Part shown: positions 35,399 to 47,522 of the stretch, piece after piece
Position numbering within the stretch: position 1 is the first letter of the stretch
Layout: every line of letters begins with the position of its first letter
Assembly (NCBI RefSeq): GCF_008831285.2
Contig: NC_045146.1
Span: 22,151,703-22,215,702, forward strand
Direction: 5' to 3'
DNA length: 64,000 nt
Source: Nymphaea colorata
Taxonomy: Eukaryota; Streptophyta; Magnoliopsida; Nymphaeales; Nymphaeaceae
Notes under the pieces: model-generated
Databases searched by the model: none
The model's input: the letters and a program-made list of their open reading frames with translations, nothing else
Told to the model about the DNA's origin: nothing
Position numbers and translations under genes: made by a program

Positions 35399-38300
35399 AT
35401 GGCCGCCCTCTTATCTTGGGCTTCGTTGCGACTACCTTCCCGCCAAATTGCGCCGCCACCACCCTTTTGTTTGGCTCGTAAAACCTTCACCTCCGTCTTC
35501 TCATCCCCAGCTGGGCGGCGAACAAGCCGTAGAATCGTCAGAACACACGTTGGTGGTTCGGATAGTAATGGCGCCGATGAAAGGAAGCAAGTGGACCTCT
35601 CCGTCCTCCGTTTCACCCTTGGTCCGCTTCTCTTTATTCTCGTTCTGTTGCCTATTTCAGATTGATTTCGACTGGTTGTTAGATAGAGTGTCTTTGGTGC
35701 AGGAATCCCGGGGTTCGATGAGTCTTATTTGCCCAGATGGATTGGCTTCGCTGCTGCTTTTCTCCTTTTGCTCAATCATTTCCTGAGCCCCAATCTGGTC
35801 TCTCCTTCACAACTTGTAAGTTGGGTTTTCGTTATTGGTGTTTGATTCTTTATTTGCGTATTTGGTAGTTGGATTGACTGCTGATGTTTGTTGGTTTTAT
35901 TTTTTGGTAATGTGGGAAGAGGTCGGAAGCGTTGGGACTCCTCTTGGCTTCTTTCTCGGTCAGCCTCCCTTATCTTGGGAAGTTTCTCACGGTATGTTGG
36001 TGATTTTGTTGTTCTCATTTAGTCTCGCTTTTTCTGTTCTTCTATAAGTGAGAATGATTTCCATTAAGTTTCTTGGGTTGCTGTTTTTCTTGTTCTTTTG
36101 TTTTGGTTCGGAGGTTTTCAAATATAAATGCTGTCTTGCATACCGGGAATTTTCAATAAATTGGTGTGGCAAAAATGGCGACGATTTCTTCTTTGGTTTC
36201 TTTAATTTGACCATGATTGAGGAAACGCAACATGAAAGTCTCAATAACAGCAATTGCCAAGAGACTGGGATAGGTATACTCTAGTTATGAAACAATCCAT
36301 GTCTCATCTGGTTATATTTCATTATGAAGGATCCTCTGTTTAACCTCATCGACGCATAAAAACTTGTGTGGCATGTTTCTGAATGATTTTTCACACGCGT
36401 CTTCAGTTTCTGCTGTGTTGATGCCCTTCAACAGCTTTCTGTTTTATCACTATTTATCCAGCTTTGGTTTTTTTGCAAGTGCATAGAGAAGATAATGATG
36501 CGCTGGTAGATTCCAGTGGAAAAAGTTCCACATATTGTACAATCGTTCCTCAACCCTCGCACTTAATTTCATTAGAAGGTCTTCTCAAGGTATTAGATGT
36601 TGCTTCCATACTGTATACGAAACAGTACCTAACAAAATATGCCACTGCAGCGTGAAACGCATGTTCATTTTTGTGCATGTTCCTGTTGCTAGTCGGTACT
36701 TTCTCTATATTTGATTCCTATGATCTTCTGCAACATCTGTTAAGAGATGAAAAGAGAAAGTTCAACAATCGACATGATCATACAATTTTTCTTGTAAATC
36801 GGTTGGAGTTCATGCATTTTTAAGTGAAAAATGCAATTTAACTGCACAGCAATTCTCTCAAGGAGTCTGTGCATCTTGTAGTTCTTTATTTTATCTCGCC
36901 TTGCCTAGTTGGCAGCTATAGTCTTCATCACCCATATGAAGATGAACCATTATAGAGTTTAGATACAGTTACCATTTGCACTTTTGCAAGTTTAAACCTG
37001 AGTTTTGCTTGGAGTTGCTTAGTAGGAAACCTGCTGCTTGGTTCGTACTTGGAACTTGGAAGGTCTGTATTGTCTCAACACCATCAGGGAACTCCTAATG
37101 ACTCACCCCATTTTTTATTCAGTTTACTACATCCTTAGACAAAATCCAGATAGCGATGCCTCCTTCTATCTCCCTTTGTCTCATGGGTTTAAACTTTAAA
37201 CTTCAAACTGATCTGTGTTGGCCTAAAGTGCACATGTGAACTAAATAGGACTAAAAGTTCATCTTTGTCAAGCATGATTCTTTTTTGAAGCTCAGAATCT
37301 AACAGAGAGTCCTTTGCACCAGTGGGTGCACCTGTGATGGTTAACAGCCTCCTTACAATCCTGAAGCAACCCAATCAATTCGCTAAGTTTGTGATGGCTA
37401 TGCCAGCTTATTTGTATGTTTACATTCGGCAGCCCGATATTTAGAGTTCTATTGGGACAACCAGCACGAAAACTGTATGTTAAGCTAACACAATCATGAC
37501 CAACGGGAATTCATATTCCATGTAAGTGCCTCTTTAGCTTTCCTGTGAAAAAAGAGGGAAGGTCAGAAATATGATGACGGTGCTTATGCAAGGTATTAGC
37601 TTGGTAAATTAAGTAAAAGTTTTGGAGTGCACTTGTACTGATTCTGGAGCTTAGTATTTCGTGTATAAATCCTTGGAGTATGGGAATTGTATCCTCCTTT
37701 GCTTATTGCGCCTGCTCAAACTTTGTCAAAGTTAACTGGTCTTCTCATTTCCTTGAGATCAATTGAAAGTGAAATTTTAAAAAATAAACCTATAAAATTG
37801 GTAATAACAAAAACAAAACTAGGCTTTTCATGTTGTTAAGACACCTAAGTTTTACACAATTAACTTAAGCTTGGGTGATATGATAAAAGGACCATAATAT
37901 CCTTAATAAAGACAAATTGTAGGTTTATTATTTTATCTTAACTTTCTTAACTATATAAAATAGTACTAATACATGAGTGATCATATCCAAAAAATTTAGT
38001 TTTTCCTATTAATATTTTTTTAATAGCAAAATCTAACTGTATTAGTAAAGTTTATGTTAATTTTTTTTAGGGTAAAATGGTAATAATGACTGATTTTACG
38101 ATTAATTTTTAAAAATATTTTTATGAATCTTTTTCGTTAATCATTGAAAAACTCTGGTGTAACTTTAACAATATTGAACAGGCCAGTTGTGTTTTCATAA
38201 AAATTTCTCTAATTTAAAATAACTTGGAGCCCATTCCTGTAGGAGTGGGCGAACATGAATGCCTGGAAGAGGTATGCCATCCATTGGCATATAGTAGCCT

Positions 38301-39694
38301 GAGGAATGTGAGAATAATGTGATGAAATTTCTGGAGGCTTCTTTCCTTTGGACTGCTTAAATATCTTTTAAAAATGTTATTACTCCAGGCGTATCTGCAT
38401 ATTGAGAGCTCATTTTTCCAAAGCAGTTAAGTTGAGAAGAAAAGGGACTGCCATTTTCGTTTTTCATCTTTTGTCAGATGGAATTTTCTTTTTCCACAGT
38501 AAAACAGTTTCATCTGCATTCCAGTAAGAAAAGCATGAGTACAACAATAGGTAATTGGCCCATTACATGTTACCTGATGAACATAATTGTCTTTTTTAAG
38601 GGGCCATTCCTGAATTCTTCTCAGGTTCATGTTTTTTACCTGGACAGCGTGAAGGATTTTATGTCAGCAAAAATAGTTGAACCCTCCCTGGACCTAACCT
38701 TTTTTTTTTCCTCTGAAATCTCAAGGACAGCAGTGTAACAGGGTTAAAACTTTTTTTAAAAAAGTGTCCTCTGTGTTTGGATTTAGGTTGTATGAATGGT
38801 ACACTGAAATTTTTTTAGGATTATCAAACGCCTTCTGAAAGACGTGAATGAAAAGGAAAGTTGTTGGTTTATCTATGTGTTAACTAATGAACATTAATGT
38901 ATTATTTTTCAGTTGTGAACCTTAATAAATTGTTTCAGGGTGCACATGCTCTGAATCGGTCAACCTTGCCAGAAGAGAACAGGCAAATTTTTGCCATGTC
39001 TGAAAACCTATCAGAAACTCAGAAAGAAAATTTCGCTTGGGGTTCATACATTCTTCTTCGGAATACCAACTCTATGTCTGTGGTATGCCTTGGCACCATG
39101 AGAAATTCTATATTATATTGCTCTGTACAGCAGTTGACTCTCTCTTCCTTCAGCTCATATTTGTGCAGGACTTGCTATGTGTGCGAGGATATTGGAATGT
39201 GCCAGCTGATTTTTCAAAAGAACGTCTGTTACAGTGGTTCAAGATAAAAATTGAAGATATTGGGCTCTTGGAGTTAAAGGACACACTTTATTTTCCTCAG
39301 TCAATAGGTAGCGTGGGTGCTTCTACTGGTGGAAATGGCTTTTCACCAACTAATTACTATGTTCTATCTCCTCAATTTAATTTTTTTTTCTAGATGCATA
39401 CATCTTGTCCAATGTGTCTTTCTACAAGCAGCGTAATTGTTGTGGCTTGTGCAACTTTTTCTGACTTGCCGTATATTGCCATTGTTTTCTACAGATTCCG
39501 AAGCTTGGGGTGCATTATTGCCCAAAGGGACTTCGTCCTTTATGGTACAACCAATGCTGGCTTCCTCAGAGCTCACCGATGACAAAGTTGGCGGAATCCA
39601 AGGTTTTATACTGTTGTCATCTTGTATCGATTATGCTTTTGGAGAAAAAGACAGAGCATGGATAAGAGCGATTTCTAATAAATTCAAGTACTAA
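35399..39694 (+). CDS. CCB2: Cofactor assembly of complex C subunit B (CCB2), chloroplast
   Basis: Six exons: 35399-35621, 35703-35815, 35920-35991, 38939-39082, 39154-39307 and 39495-39694. They total 906 nt (301 aa plus TAA), all GT-AG and in phase. CCB2 acts with CCB1, CCB3 and CCB4 in the thylakoid membrane to attach haem c(n) covalently to cytochrome b6 of the b6f complex. The first 65 residues are rich in Ser, Arg and Pro and acid-poor, as in a transit peptide. The mature part begins QVDLSVLRFTLGIPGFDES and YLPRWIGF. Two hydrophobic spans follow (about 88-102 and 115-135). The stroma-type domain has FAWGSYILLRNT, LLCVRGYWNVPADFSKERL, KDTLYFPQS and EKDRAWIRAISNKF. An upstream in-frame ATG at 35306 was rejected because it falls inside probable transposon sequence. 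Intron 1 has a weak GTCCGC donor, and its retention would stop at 35665. Intron 3 is 2.9 kb. Confidence 0.93.
35992..38938 (+). other. Long intron 3 of CCB2
   Basis: A 2.9-kb intron (GTATGT...TTTCAG) that interrupts codons between GKFLT and GAHALN. It is AT-rich, especially 37750-38220, with no element ends or coding exon that I can identify. Confidence 0.7.
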
Positions 39695-41859
39695 AAACCT
39701 GGCTGCATTCGCCACATTGTTGAACCATTAGAGACGGAAATCCAGTGATACAACTGAAAAAACTGCTGTCTTCCCTCGCCTGGGGCATAGGAAAAAGCTT
39801 CTCCATACGAAGTGACCAAACGATCATGGGAAACAATGGGGTACCCATTTCCTCGAGACCCAAACACCCCAAGGTTTTGAAATCTATACCTCTCTTAGAT
39901 GCTTTAGCCGATTATGCAGGAAACTTTGAACGCTGAGGTGATTTTCGTTATTCTCTAGTATGTAGGCCGCAACCTAGTGTTTTAAATGTTTATCAGATAA
40001 AGCTAATATGCGTCGGGTAATGAACTCTTTAACCCTTCAAATTGAAGTATGTCCGATTCGTTAAACACGAACTTGTGCAGGCAGATGTTGCAGCTAAAAA
40101 AAGTTACATGGAGAGGTAGTCCAAGAAAAGTCTGTAACGCCAAAGGCCGTCTTACTTTTCATCAAGGAATACAGAAAGTAGTCTTAAAACCTTAGAAATA
40201 AGCCAATCAATCATGCATTATTTAAAATTTAGGCATACCAATAAGACTCCTCAATCTAGAAAAAGGAAGAAAATTGAAGCCATGTTACTTTGGTGACTCA
40301 TTATTTCATGGGCAAGTGTTCACTGGGAGCTGTAGAAATAATATTTTAAGATCCTAAACCAGCGGACCGCTCAGTAGCTTCTTAGTCAATCCTATGTTGA
40401 ACCAATGTGTGTGTGTGTGTGAGAGAGATAGAGCGTCTCCGGATACTGCATACCTAATCAGTAATCACACTTTTAATGACATGGTCTAGAACTTCAAAAT
40501 AAATAATTATTTGGATATTTTTCAACGGTTTATATATTAACGGTTGAGACCTATGTGATTCTTTGTCTCGATCACAGGTCACATGTCTATGGAGTCTGAG
40601 CTGTTTTTTTTTCCCACTATTTTACTAATTGAACTGTGTGAGGTAATGGAAAGTGATCAAACCTACCAGCTTTGCAAACAAATATTTCTGTAGTACTTTT
40701 GTGTTTAGCTGTGGCAGTGGTTCCTAGAGATTTATTCACACACAGTTTCTCTCACACACACAGGCACTATATATATATATATTCACTCAAGATTCACCAA
40801 TCTAAGGCAGGAAAAATGGTTGCAAGGAAGGAAAGATGATAATAAAAAAGAAAAAAATAAAAATGAGAGTGGGAGAGAAGAAAGAGGGAGGGATGGCACC
40901 AATCCCAATTTTGGGACTGGTTTAGCACATATATATATCAGAGAGAGAGAGAGAGAGAGGATGTTAGTTAACCACCATATTATGGTGGTAGGCCCTTCAT
41001 TTACATTAATCTAACCGCCGAAGATAAAGGCTAACTTCTAAGCTATAATCAATAAAGCTACGTTTCAAGGATTTGAGAGGATTATTATTCATGAATCCCG
41101 AACAATTATCTCACGGTGACAAGAATTGAGTGTTATAATATATGGATGCAGATTAAACTTATTGACCTCATAAAGAAATCTTAGTAACCACATTGCATAT
41201 AGCTTGTAAAGTTAGACCGACCATTTGATTAGATTATTAGAGTCAAGCAAACAATGTATATATTTTCGGTGGTTGGTGATTAGCTCTTGTCATGCGTAAC
41301 AAACCCATATTCTTCCAATAACAGAAGAAGCACATAGATGAAGCATATGCAGTTTAGAAGGTTATCAGTTAACCCTTTGATTAAAGTAGGTAATGGGGTT
41401 CAAGTAGATTACTTTCCTTGGTGGGCACGTTGTGTTTGGTCCGGACTCCAACGGGCTCAACAGCTCAGATTTCTCTATCACGCCACCGTCCCATTGGCCT
41501 CAAGTAGCCAGTTTTTCGTTCTTTCTTTTTTCTTTTCTTTGTGGAAAACTGAGCAAGACTTTATCCACTTTTTGCTTTTCTCAACACATTTTTTGATAAT
41601 TGTAAATGGAAAGCTGCGCTTTTCCATCAGAAGAAAAGGCGCTTCGTTTTTTTCTTGCTACCCCCGCAACTGCCGATTTGAGTAAAAATGATCAGTAATT
41701 TCATTGCAAAAGATAGAGATACTTATCTGGTTGTTGTCAAAGAAACCTGAGATGGGATCAGAACAATCAACAAAAAGGAAGCCTGTCGCCTGATTTATGG
41801 TATAAAATTGTTCCCCTTGGGGAAAACTTTTTTATTTTTCTTTAAGTGCTCAGTTGCTT

Positions 41860-42060
41860 CGCCTGGTCTCTAAATGCAATCGCGTGGCGCCAAGTAAAGC
41901 GTCTGGAGGGCCACTCCTGTGGCGCCACGTGGACAGTGGGACCCGAGAGGGAGTGTCGGTGGCTCGGGTAAGGCCGGGGCGGCGCCGATTCGACGTGGAA
42001 CGGGAAATTCCTCGCCGATTTCTTCCCTTGATTCTGGACCGTTAATCTGTTTCCAACTTG
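41860..42060. other. GC-rich island without a recognisable gene
   Basis: About 200 bp of GC- and CpG-rich DNA in AT-rich surroundings. It includes TGGCGCCACGTGG (a G-box core CACGTG beside a GGCGCC palindrome) and GGGGCGGCGCCG. The open frames crossing it on both strands match nothing I know. It could be an orphan promoter or the 5' end of a lost gene. Confidence 0.4.
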
Positions 42061-42254
42061 AACTCCGAGTCGCACAGGTAGCACGAGGTCAAATGGTACG
42101 GGCAAGCCAAGAATCTAATTTAATTCTCCTCTTCCGTAGTCCCGACAATTCTTTATTGCGTTTGTTAAATAATGGAAGCCATGAAAAGATGGTCTTGTTA
42201 TTCTATTTCAGAAATGTTTTTACCTCTAAGAATTTTCTTTATTCAAACAGTCGC

Positions 42255-42370
42255 GGATAAATTGTAAATTTTTAAAGAATATTAAAACTACTTCATGTAT
42301 CAATATAAAAATAATATTTTTTTATGTTTTTATGCGAGTAATTATTGACATGTTGCTCACACTTGCTTTC
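42255..42370. mobile_element. Degraded element related to 34745-34935
   Basis: It shares the layout TAAATTTTTAAAGAATATTAAAAC, TATCAATATAAAA and ACATGTTGCTCAC with the copy beside CCB2. It is truncated and without coding capacity. Confidence 0.35.
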
Positions 42371-42380
42371 ATGTTCACAT

Positions 42381-42552
42381 GGAGGGACAAACTAGAAATT
42401 TTTAAGGGTTGAATTAAAGTTTTTAAATTTTAATAAGAGTTAAAATATCAATTTTTTAAATTTTTATATAAGATAAATGTAATTTTCAAAAATTTGGATA
42501 CAAATTTTTTTGAGGGGCTAAAGCCACTGCAAAACCCCTTAGCTCCGCCCCC
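42381..42552 (+). mobile_element. Member of the CAGGGGC-ended small element family
   Basis: It follows the family plan: GAAATTTTTAAGGGTTGAATTAAAG, TTTAAATTTT, TTTTTATATAAGATAAAT, AAATTTTTTTGAGGGGCTAAAGCC, and ends CTTAGCTCCGCCCCC. The left terminus (GGAGGGACAAACTAG) is altered. No target duplication was found. Confidence 0.45.
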
Positions 42553-42632
42553 AACTACCTACATAACCTTCAGACCTTTACAAGGTAAATCTAGTATCTA
42601 GCTGGGGTTTTAGATCCAATGGCTCGGGCCAC

Positions 42633-42790
42633 CGAGGCGTAGTCGAATTGGAAGCTGTTTATAAAAATAAGCTGTTTATAAAAATGGTTGTTATAAAAAT
42701 GCAAGAGGCCAGTTGTCGGACCTAAGTTCAACCCCACTTGGTGGGGTAACAATTTTTTTACCTAATCTGAAGTGATTAGATCCAATAGAA
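42633..42790 (+). mobile_element. tRNA-derived SINE-like element
   Basis: A full Pol III A box consensus (TRGYNNANNNGG) is present as TAGTCGAATTGG at 42640-42651, and a B box core as GTTCAACCC at 42726-42734. The spacing is larger than in tRNA-type promoters because an AAGCTGTTTATAAAAAT unit is repeated between the boxes. The body beyond the B box (GTGGGGTAACAATTTTTTTACC) is unrelated to a tRNA, as in SINEs. Confidence 0.45.
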
Positions 42791-42939
42791 TATATTATAT
42801 TCATGAGAGAGAGAAACAGCGATCCAATGGAAAGATGTATTAGGACAAAATTAGATGACAAGCTGTCACTGACGTTACAACATACAGAGGAGATGGAAAG
42901 AGTGAGCACCAATTAGCTGCAAGGTTTAAACAACGACTG

Positions 42940-42940
42940 A

Positions 42941-42979
<39 letters not shown>
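42940..42979. repeat. (TG)n-(GA)n compound microsatellite
   Basis: A TG run (42940-42964) passes directly into GA (to 42979). Intergenic. Confidence 0.85.
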
Positions 42980-43423
42980 TGGGACATGGGTATATCATGT
43001 AACACTACTTATATTAGATACTAAAATCAATCACTTAAAACGCACCGGAAAAGGTATTTTAAATATAATTCCAATATGCTAACTTAGTAAAATGCATATT
43101 TTGGTCAAGTTGGTTTTATGACTTTATTGAAACTTGGTCCTATTAGAGGCCTTTAGTTTTTTTTTTTTTTTTGTTCAAAAAACCCATGTAAACAGATAAA
43201 TTGATCCGTCCGACTTTTCTTTTCTATTAAATAACCCTTAAAATCACCTCTACATGCACAAAAGGTTCTTTTACCCAGCACTTCAACCAGTCTTATTTTT
43301 ACCGAGAAAGGAAGACGTCCATCTCTCCGTGTTAACCTAATTTGTCCCGAGAATGAAAGTTATATAATGTTTGTCATTAGTTCGTTAGTTTGATTTTCAT
43401 GAGCATTAGACTCTTAATGGTAG

Positions 43424-43426
<3 letters not shown>

Positions 43427-43497
<71 letters not shown>
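43427..43497. repeat. (TA)n microsatellite, about 71 bp
   Basis: An uninterrupted TA run, the longest in the window. It lies far from any gene recognised here. Confidence 0.95.
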
Positions 43498-43500
<3 letters not shown>

Positions 43501-44421
43501 GAATTGACTCTGGACCTAACCGAGGACTCCTCAATTCATGCAGGTGAATGATTGATAGAAAAACATGGAGAAACATGTGTTAACACTATCTTGAGTGGTC
43601 AATAACTGGAGTTATGGAGCTATTAACTTGCCATTCAGTTAAAATGCTTCCAGATTGTTAAAAGTATATTAGTTTCAACTTTCAAATAGAGTCCAGAAAG
43701 AACACGAGGCGTAGCCAATACTATCGGTATATTTACTTTTTGGTGTGTGAATTTTGAAGGCGCTACACCAAACTGAAACGCAATTATAGCATACAAAGGG
43801 AAAAAAAAAATGAATTATATTTTCTAGTACGGGGGATCTATCTAGGTCCCCAAATAAGACATGACCATGTGAGGCAGCGTCTCATCTTGGACTCCACCCC
43901 AACTCCCAAGTACGCTTTGAATTGTAGGATTGTTCTTTTTTTTTTTTTTTTTTTAATCTTAGTGACGATTGAATGTAGATTTAGTCAAATATATGCCTTT
44001 TAACATGAATGGGGACCAAACAGGTTGGTTGAGTGATGGCCATCTCTCTCTCTCTTTATTTTTTCAGCTTGAAAATTTTGTGAAAGCACGTTCAACTTTT
44101 GAAGGTATAACAAAAACATGCTTGAGATTAAATTTCTTTCACTCAACTTCCTAATGACATACAAAACTGACAGTTAGACGAAAGAAATTCAAACTTAAGC
44201 GCATTTTTATTTTTCCAAAAGTTGGTGCGTCTTTCTAAATGAAACTTTCTTTTTTAGTAATTTACTAAAAAGTCTTATCCCTTATTAAAGGCAAATTTGT
44301 AGGTATCTTAATGATAAAATCTCGAAATCAAGTCTTCCCATCTAAAGAGAGAGTACATTGTTAACACTTAAAAGGTCATTTGGCAATAGTAATACATTGT
44401 TATTGTCGTATGAATCTGCAT

Positions 44422-44531
44422 CAAAAAATGAAATATATTCATTAGATACTTATAATAGTGTTTTATTGTATTTTTTTTGGACAAAAAATGAAATATAGTC
44501 ATTAGATACTTATAATAGTGTTTTATTGTAT
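44422..44531. repeat. 60-bp tandem duplication
   Basis: Two copies, 44422-44481 and 44482-44531, begin CAAAAAATGAAATATA and continue TCATTAGATACTTATAATAG and GTGTTTTATTGTAT. The shared part is nearly identical, so the duplication is recent. Confidence 0.85.
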
Positions 44532-45020
44532 GTTTCATTTTTTCTTTTTTTGGGGACAGGTTCGTAATGTAACGTTGCCAAATAAATTGATATGAATCAC
44601 ATTGAATGTGTGGACCCCGTATGCCTGTTTTGGAGAAAGCAACTTGACGAAGGCCTGCATTTGCGAATTGTTTCAGCCAATGTTGCCAAAACTAAAAACC
44701 AATTTCTGACATGCATCAGGAGCTTTAGAAACAATGGCTATTTGGTGACATGCATCATTGAGTGTTAGCCTTTAAAAATGACCCGATTTTTATGCATTTT
44801 TCAAATTAATTTATCGGCACGATATTGGCCAGTATGAGGCGTCATATATACAGATTCTTGAAGAAGGCGGTGTCCGCCCCAATATTGCATCGGCTAGGTG
44901 CCGATGTGATAGGTATTGCCCTATTAAGCCCATGTCTTTTCTATATTGATAACGTTGATTTCAACTGCTTTTGTAAACAAAGAAGAGCACTCCTGGTTAT
45001 GACAAGAAATAGTAGCCGGT

Positions 45021-45213
45021 CAGGGGCGGTGTCAGGCTTGCATGGGTCTTAGCTCCACCTAAAAAAAATTAAAAATTTATATGTAAATTTAAAATTTTTT
45101 TATTTGTTTTATATAAAAGGTTTTAAAAATATTATTTTGGTTCTTGTTAAAATTTAAAAACTTTAATTCGACCTGCCTCATGAAAAATTTGTAGCTCCAC
45201 GAATCCACCTCTG
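45021..45213 (-). mobile_element. Member of the CAGGGGC-ended small element family
   Basis: The left end CAGGGGCGGTGTC and the reverse complement of the right end, CAGAGGTGGATTC, match at 9 of 13 bases. Read on the minus strand, the interior repeats the family order GAATTAAAGTTTTTAAATTTTAAC, then a TTACATATAAATTTTT-type block. It is about 193 bp, close to the 185 bp of the copy at 60363. The flanking 8-mers do not match. Confidence 0.5.
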
Positions 45214-46899
45214 ATCAGTATATATATATATATATATTTGTGTAGAGACGCATAAAACTGTTTTATGTAGAAATTGTTGTCAAAAGTTGCATAAAGGAAG
45301 TGTCTCATTAGTAGGAACACTAAATGGTTCGTATGGTACATTAATCCAAAAATTATGGATCAAATTTGGTAAGAACAGCTGAATCTCATTGTTTAATCTG
45401 ACAGACGCATACAAAATAACTAAATCAGACTGCCATGCAGTTCAATCGAGCTTAATTGATGTTCAATTAGCGGGATGTGGTAACAACTAAGCAACTATAT
45501 CTGATTATGGATCTGACCAGTTTAGATTCTTGACCTTGATATTGGTGTGTCTTTCTACAGAATGTTGTCTACTTGGGGTCTGTCCGTGGAGGAGACTGCA
45601 TCTATCCATTCTACTTCGCCGCGGATCGGTCTCGGTAAAAAATTAAAATTGCTTAGAATCGCTTCCACTCCTTTCAGAGGCAAATCCAATAAATGTTTGG
45701 TTGAGAAGGCACTATTTTAAAGTCTTAGACCTCTACAATACATAGGAAAATAATTAAAGGGTATTAAATTAATGAGGGATCCTAGACATGAACAACTAAA
45801 ATACCTTTGGTGGGACTGCAGTTGCCCACACAAGGTCCCATGTGGTTCTGGCATTGGCTGCTCTAAGGGCACACCGGTCACATGCCATTTTCCATGATGG
45901 AAAGAATCCGGGCCGCTTTCATTAGCCAATCAGATTTCAATCGCGATACCCGTAGGAGATTTATATTTTATTGGGACGATGGAGACCACGTCAGAGTTTT
46001 TATTTTTTTTTTTAATACATAAAACCCTTATATTTTTATGTTTCTAAGATTTTATTTTTCTTCATTTCAATTTCAATTTGATTGTCGATAACGCACATAA
46101 TGAAATTCAAGCCTTGCATCATGTGAATTGCGCATTATGTTCCTGGCTGATGGTTTGCTTTGGAAGGTTTTTTGCTTTTTTAGACGAGTTATGTGGAAAA
46201 AGAAAAAAAAAGTCAAAAAAAATGCTGGTTACTTTTCCCCAGCCTATTAAGAGGAAAAATTACTGTTTTCTCCCCTTCTGAAATACAGGAACATTCCGTT
46301 GAGATTTTCACGGCAACGTTGGTTCATCGCTTTGCGGCGTCCCTCGGCACTTTTGGCTTCCTAAAAATATACTTGAGAATATTCAACATGGCCACATGAC
46401 CTATGGGCGATTATGCTTTTCAACCGGCCAAGTTTCTAAAAAATGCTCAAATAGGCGATTTATGTATTCATTTGTTTATTTCAGAAACGGCGGCATGCTA
46501 AAAGGGTGCACTTGGAATACCAAATTCTATCGTTCGTGGGCTTAAATTTAAGCAACCAAAAAAAAGAATAAGGTTGCACGTGGAACTTTGGTCTAGAAAA
46601 GAAAAAGTGAGGTTGGAGAAACTAAAACGGAAAGGAAGAAAAACAGAGAGGGAGAGAGAGAGAGATGACTTTTTAAAGTTTCACAAAACTAAGGGGCTAG
46701 GAAGCTTAGTGGGGTTTCTTCGTTGAGGAGAGGTGAAATTAAATATGTAAAATAACGTGCTTGTTTGAAAATTTTGATAATAATTGCTGATAGTCATACG
46801 CTAGTTTTTTTCCCCCTCATTTTCTGTCTTTATATTCACGGCGTTACATACGCCCCTGCTTCTCCATGGGCGGAGGCTCATAAAGGAAAACCTTACTTA

Positions 46900-47522
46900 T
46901 AATTCCTTGCGTACCTCTTCGAAAGATTAATCCGATTTTGCCCATTGCCGACGCATGCGTTTTCCATAGGAGGGATTGGCGGAAGCCGGAATCTCCGCCG
47001 GCGACGGAGGCCGCCGTCTTCGCCATTGTCGGTTGGCGTTGTTTCTCGCCTTTTGGATCTGGGAGACAGAGCCGCCGCTACTCCCTTTCTCTTGTGGTAT
47101 TTGCGTGGACGGAGGCGCAGTCTTCCATCACTGGCCCATTCGGTCGTTTAGTATCTGAGTTGACGCCCCGTGGACTGGCGTTTCGCGTTTTTCAGGCTGG
47201 CATATTCTTTATAGATTCTTGCTCCTGGAAGGAAATCCTGCTTCTTTACTGCTAATCTGGCCTTCCGGCACTGTAGCGGCAGTAGAAGCGCCAATCTCCT
47301 CCTTGTCGACGCTTTGACCGGAAGTTCTGTCCCCCACAACCGGTAGAAAAAAGGCGATCTTTATGAGTTGGCTTCCGTCCTGCTTCGCGCGAAGTCGCAG
47401 AGAAGTACGAGTCTCTTGTTCGAGGTAGCTAGCTCCCAGGCGACTCGCCATCCCTGTGTCGTATCGGCTAGCACTTCTTCATTTTATCCCCAAAGAGAAG
47501 GAAGAAAAAGGAGGGAAGAAAA
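46900..47522 (+). promoter_or_regulatory. BAG1: GC-rich promoter and 5' leader region of the BAG gene
   Basis: Base composition changes sharply near 46900 to GC- and CpG-rich, continuing into exon 1. The open frames across it match no family and are probably leader or promoter. A TTTATATTCAC near 46829 is a possible TATA element; a CTTCGCGCGAAG palindrome lies near 47384-47396. The leader may contain an intron. Confidence 0.4.

Larger units (their letters stand above)
39695..47522. other. Repeat-rich intergenic region between CCB2 and BAG
   Basis: No gene is supported. It contains the CCB2 3' UTR, a GC-rich island (about 41860-42060), interspersed elements (42255-42370, 42381-42552, 42633-42790, 45021-45213), microsatellites (42940-42979, 43427-43497), a 60-bp duplication (44422-44531) and, from about 46900, the GC-rich BAG promoter and leader. 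Between 45220 and 46800 I recognise nothing. Confidence 0.6.

Noticed and set aside
35302..35786. Competing frames over CCB2 exon 1 (plus 35376 start and minus 35616 start)
   Set aside because: They are shadows of exon 1. Only the frame from 35399 continues across the splice into the conserved IPGFDES sequence.
46938..47255. 105-codon frame upstream of BAG
   Set aside because: It is in the GC-rich promoter or leader, has no recognisable motif and is not in the BAG1 family protein.
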